Shown here piece by piece: positions 26,252-35,208 of a stretch of 64,000 nucleotides of DNA. The number at the start of each line of letters is the position of its first letter. The stretch's first letter is position 1. Source of the DNA: Phyllobacterium zundukense (GTDB lineage: Bacteria > Pseudomonadota > Alphaproteobacteria > Rhizobiales > Rhizobiaceae); contig NZ_CP104973.1 of NCBI RefSeq assembly GCF_025452195.1, positions 2,091,001 through 2,155,000 of the forward strand, written 5' to 3'. The notes below the pieces were generated by a model. That model saw nothing but the letters and a program-made list of their open reading frames with translations. It made no database searches and was not told the origin of the DNA. The translations under genes and the position numbers were made by a program.

Positions 26252-27064
26252 CGCGATGCCCGAAGCTGTCGCTACGTTCAGGCTGTCGAAGCTCCCGGAC
26301 ATGGGGATTCTCACTGTTTTCAGTTTTTGCAAGAGCAGCTTCGGTAGTCCGTCGCCTTCGGTGCCCAGAAGCAGCGCAACGCGCCGCGAGGGCTTGGCAT
26401 CGTAGATATCTGTTGCGCCGGCGGGGCTGAGAGCAAAAATGTCGAACCCGGCAGTTTGCAGTTTGGACACGATTGCTTCGATTGATCCTTCCCGGGCAAA
26501 GGGGACTTTCAATGCCGCGCCGACCGACACGCGGATGGCCTTGCGGTAAAGTGGATCGCAACTCGTTTCGTCCATCAAAATGCAATCCGCTTCGAAGGCG
26601 GCGGCGTTGCGAAAGATCGATCCCATGTTATCGTGATTTGAAATGCCGCACAAAACGACTGCCAATGCCTTGTCTGGCATCGTATCGATCAGCGTATCGA
26701 TGGATCGTGCCGCGTTGCGGCGGCCGACAGCGAGGATGCCGCGATGCATCGGAAAGCCCGCAATGGCGTCCATGACCTCGCGGGACACGCAATAGACCGG
26801 TACATCGGGCGGGCAAAGCTTGAGTTGCTGGCTTAACCCTGCGAGCCGGTTTTCCAGTATGAGGAGCGATTCCACCGTGAAAGCCGGATTGGACAACAGG
26901 ACATTGAGGACAACCTTGCCCTCGGCGATCAACCGGCCCTCGCGCCCGACGAGATCCCGTTCACGCACATTGCGATAGGCTGAAAGCCGATCGTCTTCGG
27001 GATCGGTGAGGCGGGTTACCCGAACTTGCACCCAGTCGCCTTCCTCCGGAACCAGTGTTTTCAC
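26219..27064 (-). CDS. SpoU/TrmH family RNA 2'-O-methyltransferase
   Basis: 281 aa. An N-terminal substrate-binding region (RLIAEGKVVLNVLL) precedes the knotted SPOUT domain. The three motifs are present: SNHDNMGSIFRNAAAF, LLLGTEGDGLP and IPMSGSFDSLNVATASGIAL. It methylates ribose in tRNA or rRNA; the exact target is not readable. It overlaps the HugZ-like gene by four bases (ATGA), so the two are co-translated. The 3' end overlaps the opposing coiled-coil gene. Confidence 0.88.
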   Translation of the reverse strand: MKTLVPEEGDWVQVRVTRLTDPEDDRLSAYRNVRERDLVGREGRLIAEGKVVLNVLLSNPAFTVESLLILENRLAGLSQQLKLCPPDVPVYCVSREVMDAIAGFPMHRGILAVGRRNAARSIDTLIDTMPDKALAVVLCGISNHDNMGSIFRNAAAFEADCILMDETSCDPLYRKAIRVSVGAALKVPFAREGSIEAIVSKLQTAGFDIFALSPAGATDIYDAKPSRRVALLLGTEGDGLPKLLLQKLKTVRIPMSGSFDSLNVATASGIALSRFSRFSSL

Positions 27065-27831
27065 GACTGCGATGCGAGCCCGGCGCGAGCGTCGCCAGCC
27101 ATCCGCACGAGCGTCATGTGCATGTCCTTGGCAGAGGTCAGGGGCTCCTTGAAAAAGACACGCAGGACGTCGTCACCATCGGCCAGGTCGAAGCCATCGG
27201 CATCGATGCCTGTCATGCGCCACTTGCCATCGAGTGCCTTGGCATAAAAGCGGGCATAAAGCGCGATGGCATCGGAATGGTCTTCGTTCATGTGGTCGAC
27301 GGCGCCCCGTTCCGCCTCGGCGAGTTCCTCGTTGACTGGGCTAAGACTAAGCCAGTCATTTGCCGATAATTGATAGGCCTGACCAAAGCCGCCATTCAGC
27401 TTGGCGCTTTCTGGTTCCAGCCGGAAAAAGCGAAAATCCCCCAGGCCAACATAGAGCTTGGCCTTGGGCAAGTGGGAAAGGTAGCGCCATGCAATGCGGC
27501 TGTGCTCCGGCGTATCGCGCGCAATCTCTCGTGCGCTTGCGGTTATCGTCATCCGCGGGTGGGCGAGCGGGTCCCCTTTGGCGGGTTCACCGACCAAAAG
27601 CGAGCAACGCGGATCCGCGAGCAGTGCCGGTGTGTGGGCGGCGAGGGCCGAAACAAGGATGATGGGCGCGCCGTCATGATCCGTCGAGACGCCCACGCGC
27701 GTCGCAATCGGAGCGCCGGACTGTGGATCGAGCGTCGCAATCACAGCATGCCGCGAGGTACGCATCAACGTGCGCGCAAGACGTATTGCATTGTCGTCAA
27801 TCTCGCGGAGTACGTCTTTCTTTTCGCTCAC
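27061..27831 (-). CDS. HugZ-like haem utilisation/FMN-binding protein (PNPOx fold plus DUF2470)
   Basis: 256 aa from GTG 27831. A split-barrel domain (ATLDPQSGAPIATRVGVSTD, ALLADPRCSLLVGEP, KLYVGLGDFRFFRL) is followed by a C-terminal DUF2470-type domain (AVDHMNEDHSDAIALYARFY), the arrangement of HugZ/HutZ haem-degrading proteins. Haem oxygenase activity is possible, but the key C-terminal His region would need an alignment. It is the first gene of a two-gene operon with the RNA methyltransferase. Confidence 0.83.
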   Translation of the reverse strand: MSEKKDVLREIDDNAIRLARTLMRTSRHAVIATLDPQSGAPIATRVGVSTDHDGAPIILVSALAAHTPALLADPRCSLLVGEPAKGDPLAHPRMTITASAREIARDTPEHSRIAWRYLSHLPKAKLYVGLGDFRFFRLEPESAKLNGGFGQAYQLSANDWLSLSPVNEELAEAERGAVDHMNEDHSDAIALYARFYAKALDGKWRMTGIDADGFDLADGDDVLRVFFKEPLTSAKDMHMTLVRMAGDARAGLASQS

Positions 27832-27924
27832 GTGTCAACCCTCAAACCGGCCATCATGCCGATTGATAGTTTGTCACAGGAATTGGGACAAGCCCAGTGC
27901 GGACAGGTAGCGAAAGGTTGGGAA

Positions 27925-28116
27925 TCAGGCTGCGATCGCCCGATCGTCGTTAAGACCGACATCGTTCATGCAATCGGCGAGGAGATCGAGATCGACCGGT
28001 CCTATCGTGCACAAAACCGGGGCAACGTCTTCAACCGGAATTTGCAACGCCATGAGTTCGACAAGCGCTGCCATAAGCGATTCGCGAGTATCGTAGCGGA
28101 CTGAATGATTGCGCAT
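27925..28116 (-). CDS. small hypothetical protein
   Basis: 63 aa, acidic at the C-terminus, beginning MRNHSVRYDTRESLMAALVELMAL, with no membrane segment. TAAGG lies seven bases before ATG 28116. The composition and the ribosome site suggest a real gene. I do not know the family. It stands alone between the HugZ-like gene and a wide AT-rich gap. Confidence 0.55.
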   Translation of the reverse strand: MRNHSVRYDTRESLMAALVELMALQIPVEDVAPVLCTIGPVDLDLLADCMNDVGLNDDRAIAA

Positions 28117-28353
28117 AGCGTGCCTTACGAGCTGGGCAGATGCACAAAGTTTAGGGCAAATGTGGTAAACAAGTTCTTAATTTTGCCATTATTGAAATTT
28201 TTTTGCTGTCGAAATGAATAAAATAACTCCATATTTTCAAATGCATGGTAATGTCGTATATCACAATAGTCATCACTGCCATTGTTTGGCCCTAAATCGC
28301 ATCAATCTGTGAGCAACTTCACCAGCAGGATTAACAGCGATGAGAAATGCTTC

Positions 28354-29298
28354 GTGAACGGCGTCGGTAGGGGAAAACTCCACTCTGTTATAGGCATTAT
28401 CGCGGCGGCCGGTCTTGTCACCGGTTGTACGACGAGCCAGAATCCAGGCAAATTATCCGCCGGTCTGACGACGCGTTCGGGGACCAAAACTACTTCTTAC
28501 GCCTATACGCCGAAGGACAAGGAATGCCTTGAACGGGCGATGTTCTTCGAGTCCAACCGCTCGAGCAAGGAAGGCTTGCTCGCGGTCGGCACCGTGGTGA
28601 TGAATCGTCTTGATTCAGGCAAATGGGGAAATTCAATCTGCGGCGTGGTTGGTCAGAAAAACCAGTTTGCGCCGGGCGTGCTGTCGCGGCCCATGCGTTC
28701 TGCGGCATTGCCCGATGTGCAAGCGGCTGCGGACGCCGTGCTCAAGGGTGAGCGCAATCCCAAAGTGAAGAACGCGATGTACTTCCATACCGCAGGTCTT
28801 CGGTTTCCTTACAAGAACATGCACTACACTGTCGTCGCAGGCGGCAACGCGTTCTACGAAAAGCGCGATCGTTACCATTCAGCCGATATAGCTTCGAACG
28901 ATGCCAGCCGAGCAATTGCCAATGCCTATATTGCCAGCACCAGAATGGCAGGCGGCAAAGTGCAGATGGCCAGCGCTGCGCCAAGTATCACAACGACGTC
29001 CACAGCGACTTCAGGCCGTGTTGTGAAGGATACCAGCCAACAGCCGATCGTTGTTGCGCAGGCTGACCTTCCCTTGCCGCCGCAAATGGCGTTTGCCAGC
29101 GACAAGGTCGCAGTGCCAGTCGATCCTCCCGCGCAGGCAATGGAGTACACGGCTCCACAGCCGGTAACGATGCCGGCTCCGGCGGCAGAGGGAACGCTGC
29201 AGGCAAGCGCACTAGCCTACGAAGCGCCGACCGCAAAGAAGGTAGACGCGATCGGCCAGATGCTTTTGGCGCAGGATCGACCAAACGGCCTCAACTGA
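28354..29298 (+). CDS. SleB-type cell wall hydrolase, predicted lipoprotein
   Basis: 314 aa from GTG 28354. A lipoprotein signal ends in LVTGC (Cys25). The hydrolase_2/SleB domain (about residues 45-185) contains ECLERAMFFESNRSSKEGLLAVGTVVMNRL and NQFAPG, with the family Glu in MFFES. The C-terminal 130 residues are low-complexity, Pro/Ala-rich and probably disordered. It would cut peptidoglycan in the periplasm. The TTG at 28282 opens the frame, but the lipobox fixes the GTG. The 237-base upstream region is AT-rich and holds no gene. Confidence 0.83.
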   Translation: MNGVGRGKLHSVIGIIAAAGLVTGCTTSQNPGKLSAGLTTRSGTKTTSYAYTPKDKECLERAMFFESNRSSKEGLLAVGTVVMNRLDSGKWGNSICGVVGQKNQFAPGVLSRPMRSAALPDVQAAADAVLKGERNPKVKNAMYFHTAGLRFPYKNMHYTVVAGGNAFYEKRDRYHSADIASNDASRAIANAYIASTRMAGGKVQMASAAPSITTTSTATSGRVVKDTSQQPIVVAQADLPLPPQMAFASDKVAVPVDPPAQAMEYTAPQPVTMPAPAAEGTLQASALAYEAPTAKKVDAIGQMLLAQDRPNGLN

Positions 29299-29318
29299 CC
29301 TTATAAATGCTGGGTGAA

Positions 29319-29711
29319 TTATTCGGACACCAGGTAATGGTGAGCCCATTCGCTGTGGGGAACAATTTGTCCTATGGCGTATTGGAAAGACAACACCGTC
29401 ATGTGGTCTGGAGACGTGGTGCAGGTGTAGGACAGATGATACCATTCGCCTTTGCTGCGGAAGGCCGCACCGGCTGAACGGATCTTGTCACCTTGGATCT
29501 TCGGCTCTTCAAAGGCATAGGCGACCAGTTCGTCCGCTACCAGTTTGGCAGGATCCTTGTGGATGCGCTCCATTGCCTCGAGATCACAGCGCTGTTCGAG
29601 CCGCGTTTGCGGATCCAGCCGCTTCAGCTCTTCCGCAGCTCCATTGTCCATGGCGTGTGCCGTACTAGCCAAAGCGACCGGCATCAGGAGCATGGCGCTT
29701 ATTATTCTCAT
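29319..29711 (-). CDS. exported DUF930 protein
   Basis: 130 aa with a signal peptide (MRIISAMLLMPVALASTAHA). The DUF930 domain contains LKRLDPQTRLEQRCDLEAMERI and HLSYTCTTSPDHMTVLSFQYAIG, with two cysteines that could form a disulfide. Rhizobiales often carry several DUF930 genes; no function is established. It is convergent with the SleB gene, 20 bases apart. Confidence 0.82.
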   Translation of the reverse strand: MRIISAMLLMPVALASTAHAMDNGAAEELKRLDPQTRLEQRCDLEAMERIHKDPAKLVADELVAYAFEEPKIQGDKIRSAGAAFRSKGEWYHLSYTCTTSPDHMTVLSFQYAIGQIVPHSEWAHHYLVSE

Positions 29712-29847
29712 CGCAGGCGGCTTTCATCATTTGAATGCGAAGGACGAATCGTTGGTTCTGGCCCAGCGCGGTATTGATAAACCAACCGGATTGGGACCAA
29801 ATTATGAAGGCTCACAGGCCTCAACAGAATGACAACGGGTTTCCCCA

Positions 29848-30507
29848 TCAACTTGACCCTTTCTGTCCCCCATCGCCGTTCGCATCGATATAGGCATATA
29901 TGTACGAGAACGACGGCTGCGCGCGATTGGCAGGCTCGATCAGTCCTGCGACGCTGCCGAGCGACGCCGCGTAGTTGTTGCAGTTGTAGCCGAACATGCG
30001 CCACATCGGTGGATGGGCAATATCCGCCTGCACTTTGCCCAGCAATTGCTGATACTGACTTTCGGTCAGCGATACGCGGTAGGCGGCGTTTGGCGTGAAA
30101 TGGCAATCGGCATAGCTGGGCGCCAGATCCGCGGGCATCGGGACAATCGCGCCGCCATACAGTCCAGCAAGACTGCCTTTCGGGAAGAGACCGATATAAA
30201 GGCGCGTCGCCGGATTGCCTTTGGCGTCCAGTCGCCCGAAGACCACGTAGAGATGACCGCTGGGTAGGCTGGGGGAAAAACGCTGACGGAACTCGATATA
30301 GGCGGGATCCCCGATTCTCGTTCGGTTGGCCGTCAGTTTCGCCGGTGCGCCGTTGGGATTGCCGTGCGGAGCACAACTGAGCGGCGGCGTTTCAGGCGCG
30401 TAGGCCGATACCGCAATCGCACTGGTGGATTGGGGGACTGACTGACAGGCTGTGAGGGCAATTGCGGCGATGCTGGCGATGATTGATTTAAGGGATGCTG
30501 GAGGCAC
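29848..30507 (-). CDS. predicted lipoprotein with a possible permuted papain-like fold
   Basis: 219 aa from GTG 30507 (GAGAGAAAG upstream). A lipoprotein signal ends at IALTAC (Cys21). The mature part has LPSGHLYVVFGRLDAKGN and, about 110 residues later, YNCNNYAASLGSVAGL. An early Gly-His in a strand and a later Cys in an NC-N helix is the order seen in circularly permuted NlpC/P60-type peptidases (YiiX, DUF4105), so it may be an envelope cysteine hydrolase. That is inference. It is the third gene of a leftward operon with the ICMT-like and lipase-like genes. Confidence 0.7.
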   Translation of the reverse strand: MPPASLKSIIASIAAIALTACQSVPQSTSAIAVSAYAPETPPLSCAPHGNPNGAPAKLTANRTRIGDPAYIEFRQRFSPSLPSGHLYVVFGRLDAKGNPATRLYIGLFPKGSLAGLYGGAIVPMPADLAPSYADCHFTPNAAYRVSLTESQYQQLLGKVQADIAHPPMWRMFGYNCNNYAASLGSVAGLIEPANRAQPSFSYIYAYIDANGDGGQKGSS

Positions 30508-30528
30508 AATTAACTTTCTCTCGATGTG

Positions 30529-31119
30529 TCAGTAAACGTAAGGCAGGATACGCCACGTGCGTGCGCGGTACTGGCTGTATTCCTCTCCAAATGCTTCCTG
30601 CAGCATCGCCTCTTCCGGGCCTATCCGAGAGAAAAACAGATAGCCGAAGCCAACAATGCCAGCGAGACCGGCGATATAGTTCGGGAGTAGCAACGCCTGG
30701 GTCAACGCCATGAGCCAGAACGCCGTATACATCGGGTGGCGCAGATATTTGTAAATGCCCGTGGTGATCAGCTTGTGGTCCTGCTTCAACTGCAGCGATA
30801 CGGACCACATTTTCCCGAGAGCCTTGTGCGTGAGCCGGAACAGAATCAACGAGCCAATTCCGGAGGCAATACCAAACAGGAAAAGTATGGCGCTTGCCGG
30901 GTAGGATGCAAAACGCGGCTGACCGGTCATGACGTAGATTGCCGGAATGATACCGAGGCCGGTGAGGGAAACCGCAAGCCTTGCCGTATCGGCGCCCTTC
31001 CGCCGGTCGACAGTGAGGTTCAATTTGCGCGCGCGTCGATCGAATGGCCGGCGCAGCACATACCAGCCAACGACATGAAGGACCCACAAGACCTTGCCGG
31101 CAGAAACAAGAGAAATCAT
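30529..31119 (-). CDS. isoprenylcysteine carboxyl methyltransferase (ICMT)-like membrane protein
   Basis: 196 aa with about five transmembrane helices. The ICMT/PEMT-family motif is in DHKLITTGIYKYLRHPMYTAFW, and the C-terminal EEAMLQEAFGEEYSQYRARTWRILPYVY contains the conserved EE and RT. These enzymes use S-adenosylmethionine to methylate small membrane-associated substrates; the bacterial substrate is unknown. Its ATG overlaps the stop of the lipase-like gene by four bases, so the two are coupled. Confidence 0.83.
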   Translation of the reverse strand: MISLVSAGKVLWVLHVVGWYVLRRPFDRRARKLNLTVDRRKGADTARLAVSLTGLGIIPAIYVMTGQPRFASYPASAILFLFGIASGIGSLILFRLTHKALGKMWSVSLQLKQDHKLITTGIYKYLRHPMYTAFWLMALTQALLLPNYIAGLAGIVGFGYLFFSRIGPEEAMLQEAFGEEYSQYRARTWRILPYVY

Positions 31120-32312
31120 GTGGTGGCAGTTCCAGCAATATTGAGTTTCGCCGGGGAGGATGTGTTCCGATCACAGCGGAGGCCACCCAATGCGGCGACA
31201 TCGGCAAATTGTTCCGGACCGCATAAAATGGCATGCCATGAGTAATGGGTGCGTTTTTCAACACCGAAAACAAATTGGCGATGTACGCGAAAGAAATCCC
31301 GTCGAATAGATTTATATGCCTTATCGCAAAGCTGGTTACGGAAACGCACTCTCACCAGGATAGGTGATTTTCCACCGTTTGTTTTTAAGTCCCGCACAGG
31401 ATCAGATTGGTAGAAATTCATTGGATCCGTCAGCGATTGCACGTCAATCCAGACTGTTTTGCTATTCGCAACGTTCTCGACACTTTTGCGCAGCGTGCGA
31501 GCGGCAGGGTGCAATGCTACCTTCAACAGGCTGGAGCCGACAGTGAGCAGGCCATACCGGTTGGAGCCCTCGCGGCGAAGGGCGGCATCGAGAATCGGAA
31601 CTGCGCAAACGGCGCCAAGGCTATGAGCTGCAACGACGATTTCCGTGCCGGGCGGAGCACTGCTTATACGGTTGGCTGCATCGGCAATGACGCGATCCAG
31701 TTTCCGCATCACATCCGGCCGTTTGCCTCGCGCCATATCCCGGGCGAACGTCCAGTCGTCCATGAGGAGCAGGAAATGGAGTTTCGCAGCGGCAACCCAG
31801 AACAACAGGATGGCGGTAATCAAGGCTATCACCGGCGCGACCGGTACGCTGGTCTGGTTGTACGCCATGGCAAGACGCCCGGCGCCGTAGGTTGCACCCA
31901 GGATGACAAAGCAGATCAACAATGGATAAACGAAAAACAGGGCATAGCGCCAACTCGTCGCAACAAACCGGAAGAACGTTCCAGTAAGGATAAAATCCAG
32001 CAGGGCGATAATTCCGCTCAGCAACCGCCTTAGGGGATTTCTCGACGCATAGAAAAGGGTGATGTCGCCTAGTCCATAAAGGATGAAATTCGTATTGGCC
32101 GACCAGCCATCGCCTGAAGCCTGCAGACTAAACTCGCCCATTGCGATCCCACCATCGGTCGAGGAAACGTGCAGCGGCTCAGACTGGGTCAAGCACATGT
32201 CGTAAACAGGGGCTGTCTTCGCCGCTTCGCGAGTGAAGCGGCGATGATGCGCCTCTACAGGCATATGCTCAAAACCTGGTAGTAATACGACCAGACGATT
32301 GGTAACGGACAT
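31116..32312 (-). CDS. membrane-associated alpha/beta hydrolase
   Basis: 398 aa from ATG 32312 (AAAGG upstream). The N-terminal strand VVLLPGFEH opens an alpha/beta hydrolase. Three hydrophobic segments are inserted (LLSGIIALLDFILTGTFF, YALFFVYPLLICFVILGATYG, PVIALITAILLFWVAAAKL). The nucleophile elbow is VVAAHSLGAV (Ser in HSLG). It could be a membrane lipase or esterase. It overlaps the ICMT-like gene by four bases, suggesting a common lipid or prenyl substrate for the operon (inference). Confidence 0.75.
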   Translation of the reverse strand: MSVTNRLVVLLPGFEHMPVEAHHRRFTREAAKTAPVYDMCLTQSEPLHVSSTDGGIAMGEFSLQASGDGWSANTNFILYGLGDITLFYASRNPLRRLLSGIIALLDFILTGTFFRFVATSWRYALFFVYPLLICFVILGATYGAGRLAMAYNQTSVPVAPVIALITAILLFWVAAAKLHFLLLMDDWTFARDMARGKRPDVMRKLDRVIADAANRISSAPPGTEIVVAAHSLGAVCAVPILDAALRREGSNRYGLLTVGSSLLKVALHPAARTLRKSVENVANSKTVWIDVQSLTDPMNFYQSDPVRDLKTNGGKSPILVRVRFRNQLCDKAYKSIRRDFFRVHRQFVFGVEKRTHYSWHAILCGPEQFADVAALGGLRCDRNTSSPAKLNIAGTATT

Positions 32313-32456
32313 CTGCAACCTTTCACGGTCGGGTTCAATTGGCGTCAGCGACCCATGACTGCTTGTCGAAAGGATTTTAGATTCCCGACGTTAACAGAAC
32401 ATCGCCGACACGCAAATGTTGCAACCCACAACTCGATTTATGCGTCAACTTGCCTC

Positions 32457-33218
32457 TCATTTTGGGGCCATCCGGATTGCACCATCAAGACGGATAGTTT
32501 CGCCGTTAAGCATCGGATTTTCGATGATGTGCAGCGCCAGAGCCGCATACTCCTCCGGTTTGCCAAGTCTGGACGGGAAGGGAATGGAGGCGGCAAGGGA
32601 ATCCTGAACCTCTTGCGGCATGGCCAGCAGCATGGGCGTTCCGAAGATGCCGGGCGCAATAGCCATGACGCGAATGCCGAAACGCGCGAGTTCGCGCGCA
32701 GCAGGGAGAGTCAAGCCAGCTATGCCGGCTTTGGAGGATGCATAGGCGGCTTGACCGATCTGGCCGTCAAAAGCGGCGACGGATGCGGTGGAGATGATAA
32801 CACCGCGTTCGCCCGTTTCGAGCGGATCGAGCTTTGATGCGGCGTTGCTGATAAGCCGAAGCATATTGAACGAACCGATGAGATTGACCTCGATTACCCG
32901 TCGATAAAGCTCGAGATCGTGTGGGCCATCACGACCGACGATGCGCCCCGCATTGGCTATACCAGCGCAGTTGACGAGAATACGCGGCGTTCCGAGTTCG
33001 TCGATCACTCGCGCGAGGGCCGTCTCGGCCTCACTCGCACTCGACACATTGCAACTCAGTGCTAATCCGCCGATCTCATTTGCGACGCTCTGCGCTGCGT
33101 CAAGATTGATGTCGAAAAGCGCGACTTTCACACCTTTTGCCGCAAGCGCACCGGCAGTCGCTGCTCCCAAACCTGAGCCACCGCCTGTTACAATCGCTAC
33201 ATGCCCATAGGTGTCCAT
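32457..33218 (-). CDS. SDR oxidoreductase, 3-hydroxyacyl-CoA dehydrogenase type II-like
   Basis: 253 aa classical short-chain dehydrogenase. The cofactor motif is TGGGSGLGAA, with NCAGIAN and the catalytic Ser (IISTASVAAFDGQ), YASSK (Tyr/Lys). The pattern is close to HSD17B10-type enzymes, which use NAD for beta-oxidation of short or branched acyl-CoA. GGAGATG precedes ATG 33218. It has no operon partner; the 330 bases upstream hold no gene and serve the divergent dpp operon as well. Confidence 0.85.
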   Translation of the reverse strand: MDTYGHVAIVTGGGSGLGAATAGALAAKGVKVALFDINLDAAQSVANEIGGLALSCNVSSASEAETALARVIDELGTPRILVNCAGIANAGRIVGRDGPHDLELYRRVIEVNLIGSFNMLRLISNAASKLDPLETGERGVIISTASVAAFDGQIGQAAYASSKAGIAGLTLPAARELARFGIRVMAIAPGIFGTPMLLAMPQEVQDSLAASIPFPSRLGKPEEYAALALHIIENPMLNGETIRLDGAIRMAPK

Positions 33219-33550
33219 AAATCATCTCCGATGCTCGTCCTTGTTTTCTCGCATGGGCGTGATCGGTTTTCCAGCCGTTTTGCCGTTTTCCGCCGCCAGT
33301 ATCTCTCCGTGCGCGTAAGTATAAGGCTCCCCGGACGCGTCATAGTAAAAGCCAGTGGACGGATTTTTAGGGATTTTCACTTTTTTTTTGGCGTGGAGGC
33401 AGGGATTCTCCAGAATCCAGTATTATCGGCGTTTGGATGGGTTGACTGCGAATAAATCTGCTTGCATTGCGACATGGCAAAGGCTTCCATACAACCTTCG
33501 TTGTTGGCATGGGGGCCTGCAACACAAAAAAACCTCTGAAGGTGGAAAAG
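33219..33550. promoter_or_regulatory. divergent region between the SDR gene and dppA
   Basis: 330 bases with no convincing gene. It contains a T9 run at 33382 and a short inverted pair, GATTCTCC / GAATC, nearby. It presumably holds the dpp promoter; I cannot mark -35/-10 boxes with confidence. Confidence 0.35.
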
Positions 33551-35155
33551 ATGAATACCTACAAGAAACTCCTTGCGGCGACCGCGCTCGCAATGCTGAC
33601 AGGTGGGCTGATGGCGGGTGGAGCCGCAGCCAAGACGTTGGTCTTTTGCTCGGAAGCTGCCCCAGGCGGTTTTGATCCGGCGCTTTATACGGGTGGTGAG
33701 ACACTCGATGCGACGGGACAAGCCGTCTTCAACAAACTGGTGGAATTCAAGCCAGGAACGTCGGAAGTTGAACCAGCTCTCGCTGACAGCTGGACGATCT
33801 CCGATGATGGTCTGGAATATACGTTCAAACTTCATCCAGGCGTCAAGTTCCAAACGACGAGCTATTTTACGCCATCGCGTGAACTAAACGCCGATGATGT
33901 GGTGTTTTCGTTTGAACGCCAGAAGGAAGGCAGCCCTTGGGCCAAGTATGTCGACGGCGCTTCCTATGAATATTTTGAAGGCATGGACTTCCCGAAGCTG
34001 ATCAAGTCAGTGGAAAAAGTCGACGACCTGACTGTAAAGGTCACGCTGACCAAGCCCAACGCACCGATGCTTGCCAACCTTGCCATGGACTTTTCGTCCA
34101 TCGTTTCCAAGGAATATGCCGACAAGCTGATGGCTGACGGAACACCAGGCAAGCTCAACGAGCAGCCGGTTGGTACGGGTCCATTCCAGTTCGTGGACTA
34201 TCAGCTCAACACCGCTATCCGCTACGAAGCCAACCCCGACTACTTCAAGGGTAAGGTAAAGCTCGACAACCTCATCTTCGCGGTTACGCCTGATGCGGCT
34301 GTTCGCGTGCAGAAGCTCAAGGCCGGAGAATGCCAGCTGACGATCTATCCGGATCCGGCAGATGTCGAAGGCCTGAAGGCTGATACGAACCTGAATGTCA
34401 TCCAGGAAGAAGGCCTGAACGTTTCGACGCTTGCCTACAACACCACACAAGCGCCATTCGACAAGCCGGAAGTGCGCAAGGCGCTCAACCAGGCAATCGA
34501 CAAGAAGGCCATCGTCGATGCCGTTTACCTTGGTCAGGGTACACCGGCAATCAACCCGATTCCACCAACGATGTGGTCCTACAACAAGTCGATCAAGGAT
34601 GACGAATACAATCCTGAAGCGGCAAAGGCAGCACTCGAGAAGGCAGGCGTAAAAGATCTGTCGATGAAGATATGGGCGATGCCGGTTGCACGTCCGTATA
34701 TGCCTAATGGCCGTCGCACCGCCGAACTGATCCAGTCGGATTTTGCCAAGGTTGGTGTGAAGGCCGAGATCGTTACCTTCGATTGGCAGGAATACCTGAA
34801 GCAGGCTTCCGATCCAAAGCACGATGGTGCGGTCATCATCGGCTGGACCGGTGACAATGGCGATCCGGATAACTTCCTTGCAACCCTGTTGTCCTGCCAG
34901 GCTGTTGGTACATCCAACCGCGCTGCATGGTGCAACCAGGAATTCACGGATTTGATCAATAAGGCCGCTGTCGTCTCCGATCCTGCAGAGCGCACCAAGC
35001 TCTATGAAGAAGCGCAGGTTGTATTCAAGCGTGAAGCACCGTGGGCAACGCTTGCTCACTCGCTCGTTACGACGGCTATGACGAAGAACGTATCTGGCTA
35101 TGTGCCGAGCCCGCTCGGTGTTCATAACTTCGCCAGCGTCGACGTCGCAGAGTAA
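33551..35155 (+). CDS. dppA: peptide ABC transporter, periplasmic substrate-binding protein
   Basis: 534 aa, signal peptide MNTYKKLLAATALAMLTGGLMAGGAAA. An SBP_bac_5 domain covers the rest. The dipeptide-binding signatures are FCSEAAPGGFDPALYTGGETLDATG and DNGDPDNFLATLLSC, and the C-terminal half is DppA-like. It binds dipeptides, and in some bacteria haem or delta-aminolevulinate. ATG 33551 follows GGTGGAAAAG. It is first of dppABCDF, with a strong hairpin after it that should keep its transcript more abundant than the rest. Confidence 0.92.
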   Translation: MNTYKKLLAATALAMLTGGLMAGGAAAKTLVFCSEAAPGGFDPALYTGGETLDATGQAVFNKLVEFKPGTSEVEPALADSWTISDDGLEYTFKLHPGVKFQTTSYFTPSRELNADDVVFSFERQKEGSPWAKYVDGASYEYFEGMDFPKLIKSVEKVDDLTVKVTLTKPNAPMLANLAMDFSSIVSKEYADKLMADGTPGKLNEQPVGTGPFQFVDYQLNTAIRYEANPDYFKGKVKLDNLIFAVTPDAAVRVQKLKAGECQLTIYPDPADVEGLKADTNLNVIQEEGLNVSTLAYNTTQAPFDKPEVRKALNQAIDKKAIVDAVYLGQGTPAINPIPPTMWSYNKSIKDDEYNPEAAKAALEKAGVKDLSMKIWAMPVARPYMPNGRRTAELIQSDFAKVGVKAEIVTFDWQEYLKQASDPKHDGAVIIGWTGDNGDPDNFLATLLSCQAVGTSNRAAWCNQEFTDLINKAAVVSDPAERTKLYEEAQVVFKREAPWATLAHSLVTTAMTKNVSGYVPSPLGVHNFASVDVAE

Positions 35156-35165
35156 ATCTACTCCA

Positions 35166-35191
35166 GCGGTACCGGCTTCGGTCGGTACCGC
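35166..35191 (+). terminator. intra-operon terminator/hairpin between dppA and dppB
   Basis: Stem GCGGTACCG (35166-35174) and CGGTACCGC (35183-35191) followed by ATTTTTA. A partial terminator that would favour the binding protein. Confidence 0.75.
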
Positions 35192-35208
35192 ATTTTTATC
35201 AGGTCACC

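Noticed and set aside
34007..35125. 372-aa open frame antisense to dppA
   Set aside because: Arg/Ile/Leu-rich shadow of the binding-protein gene, no start signal.
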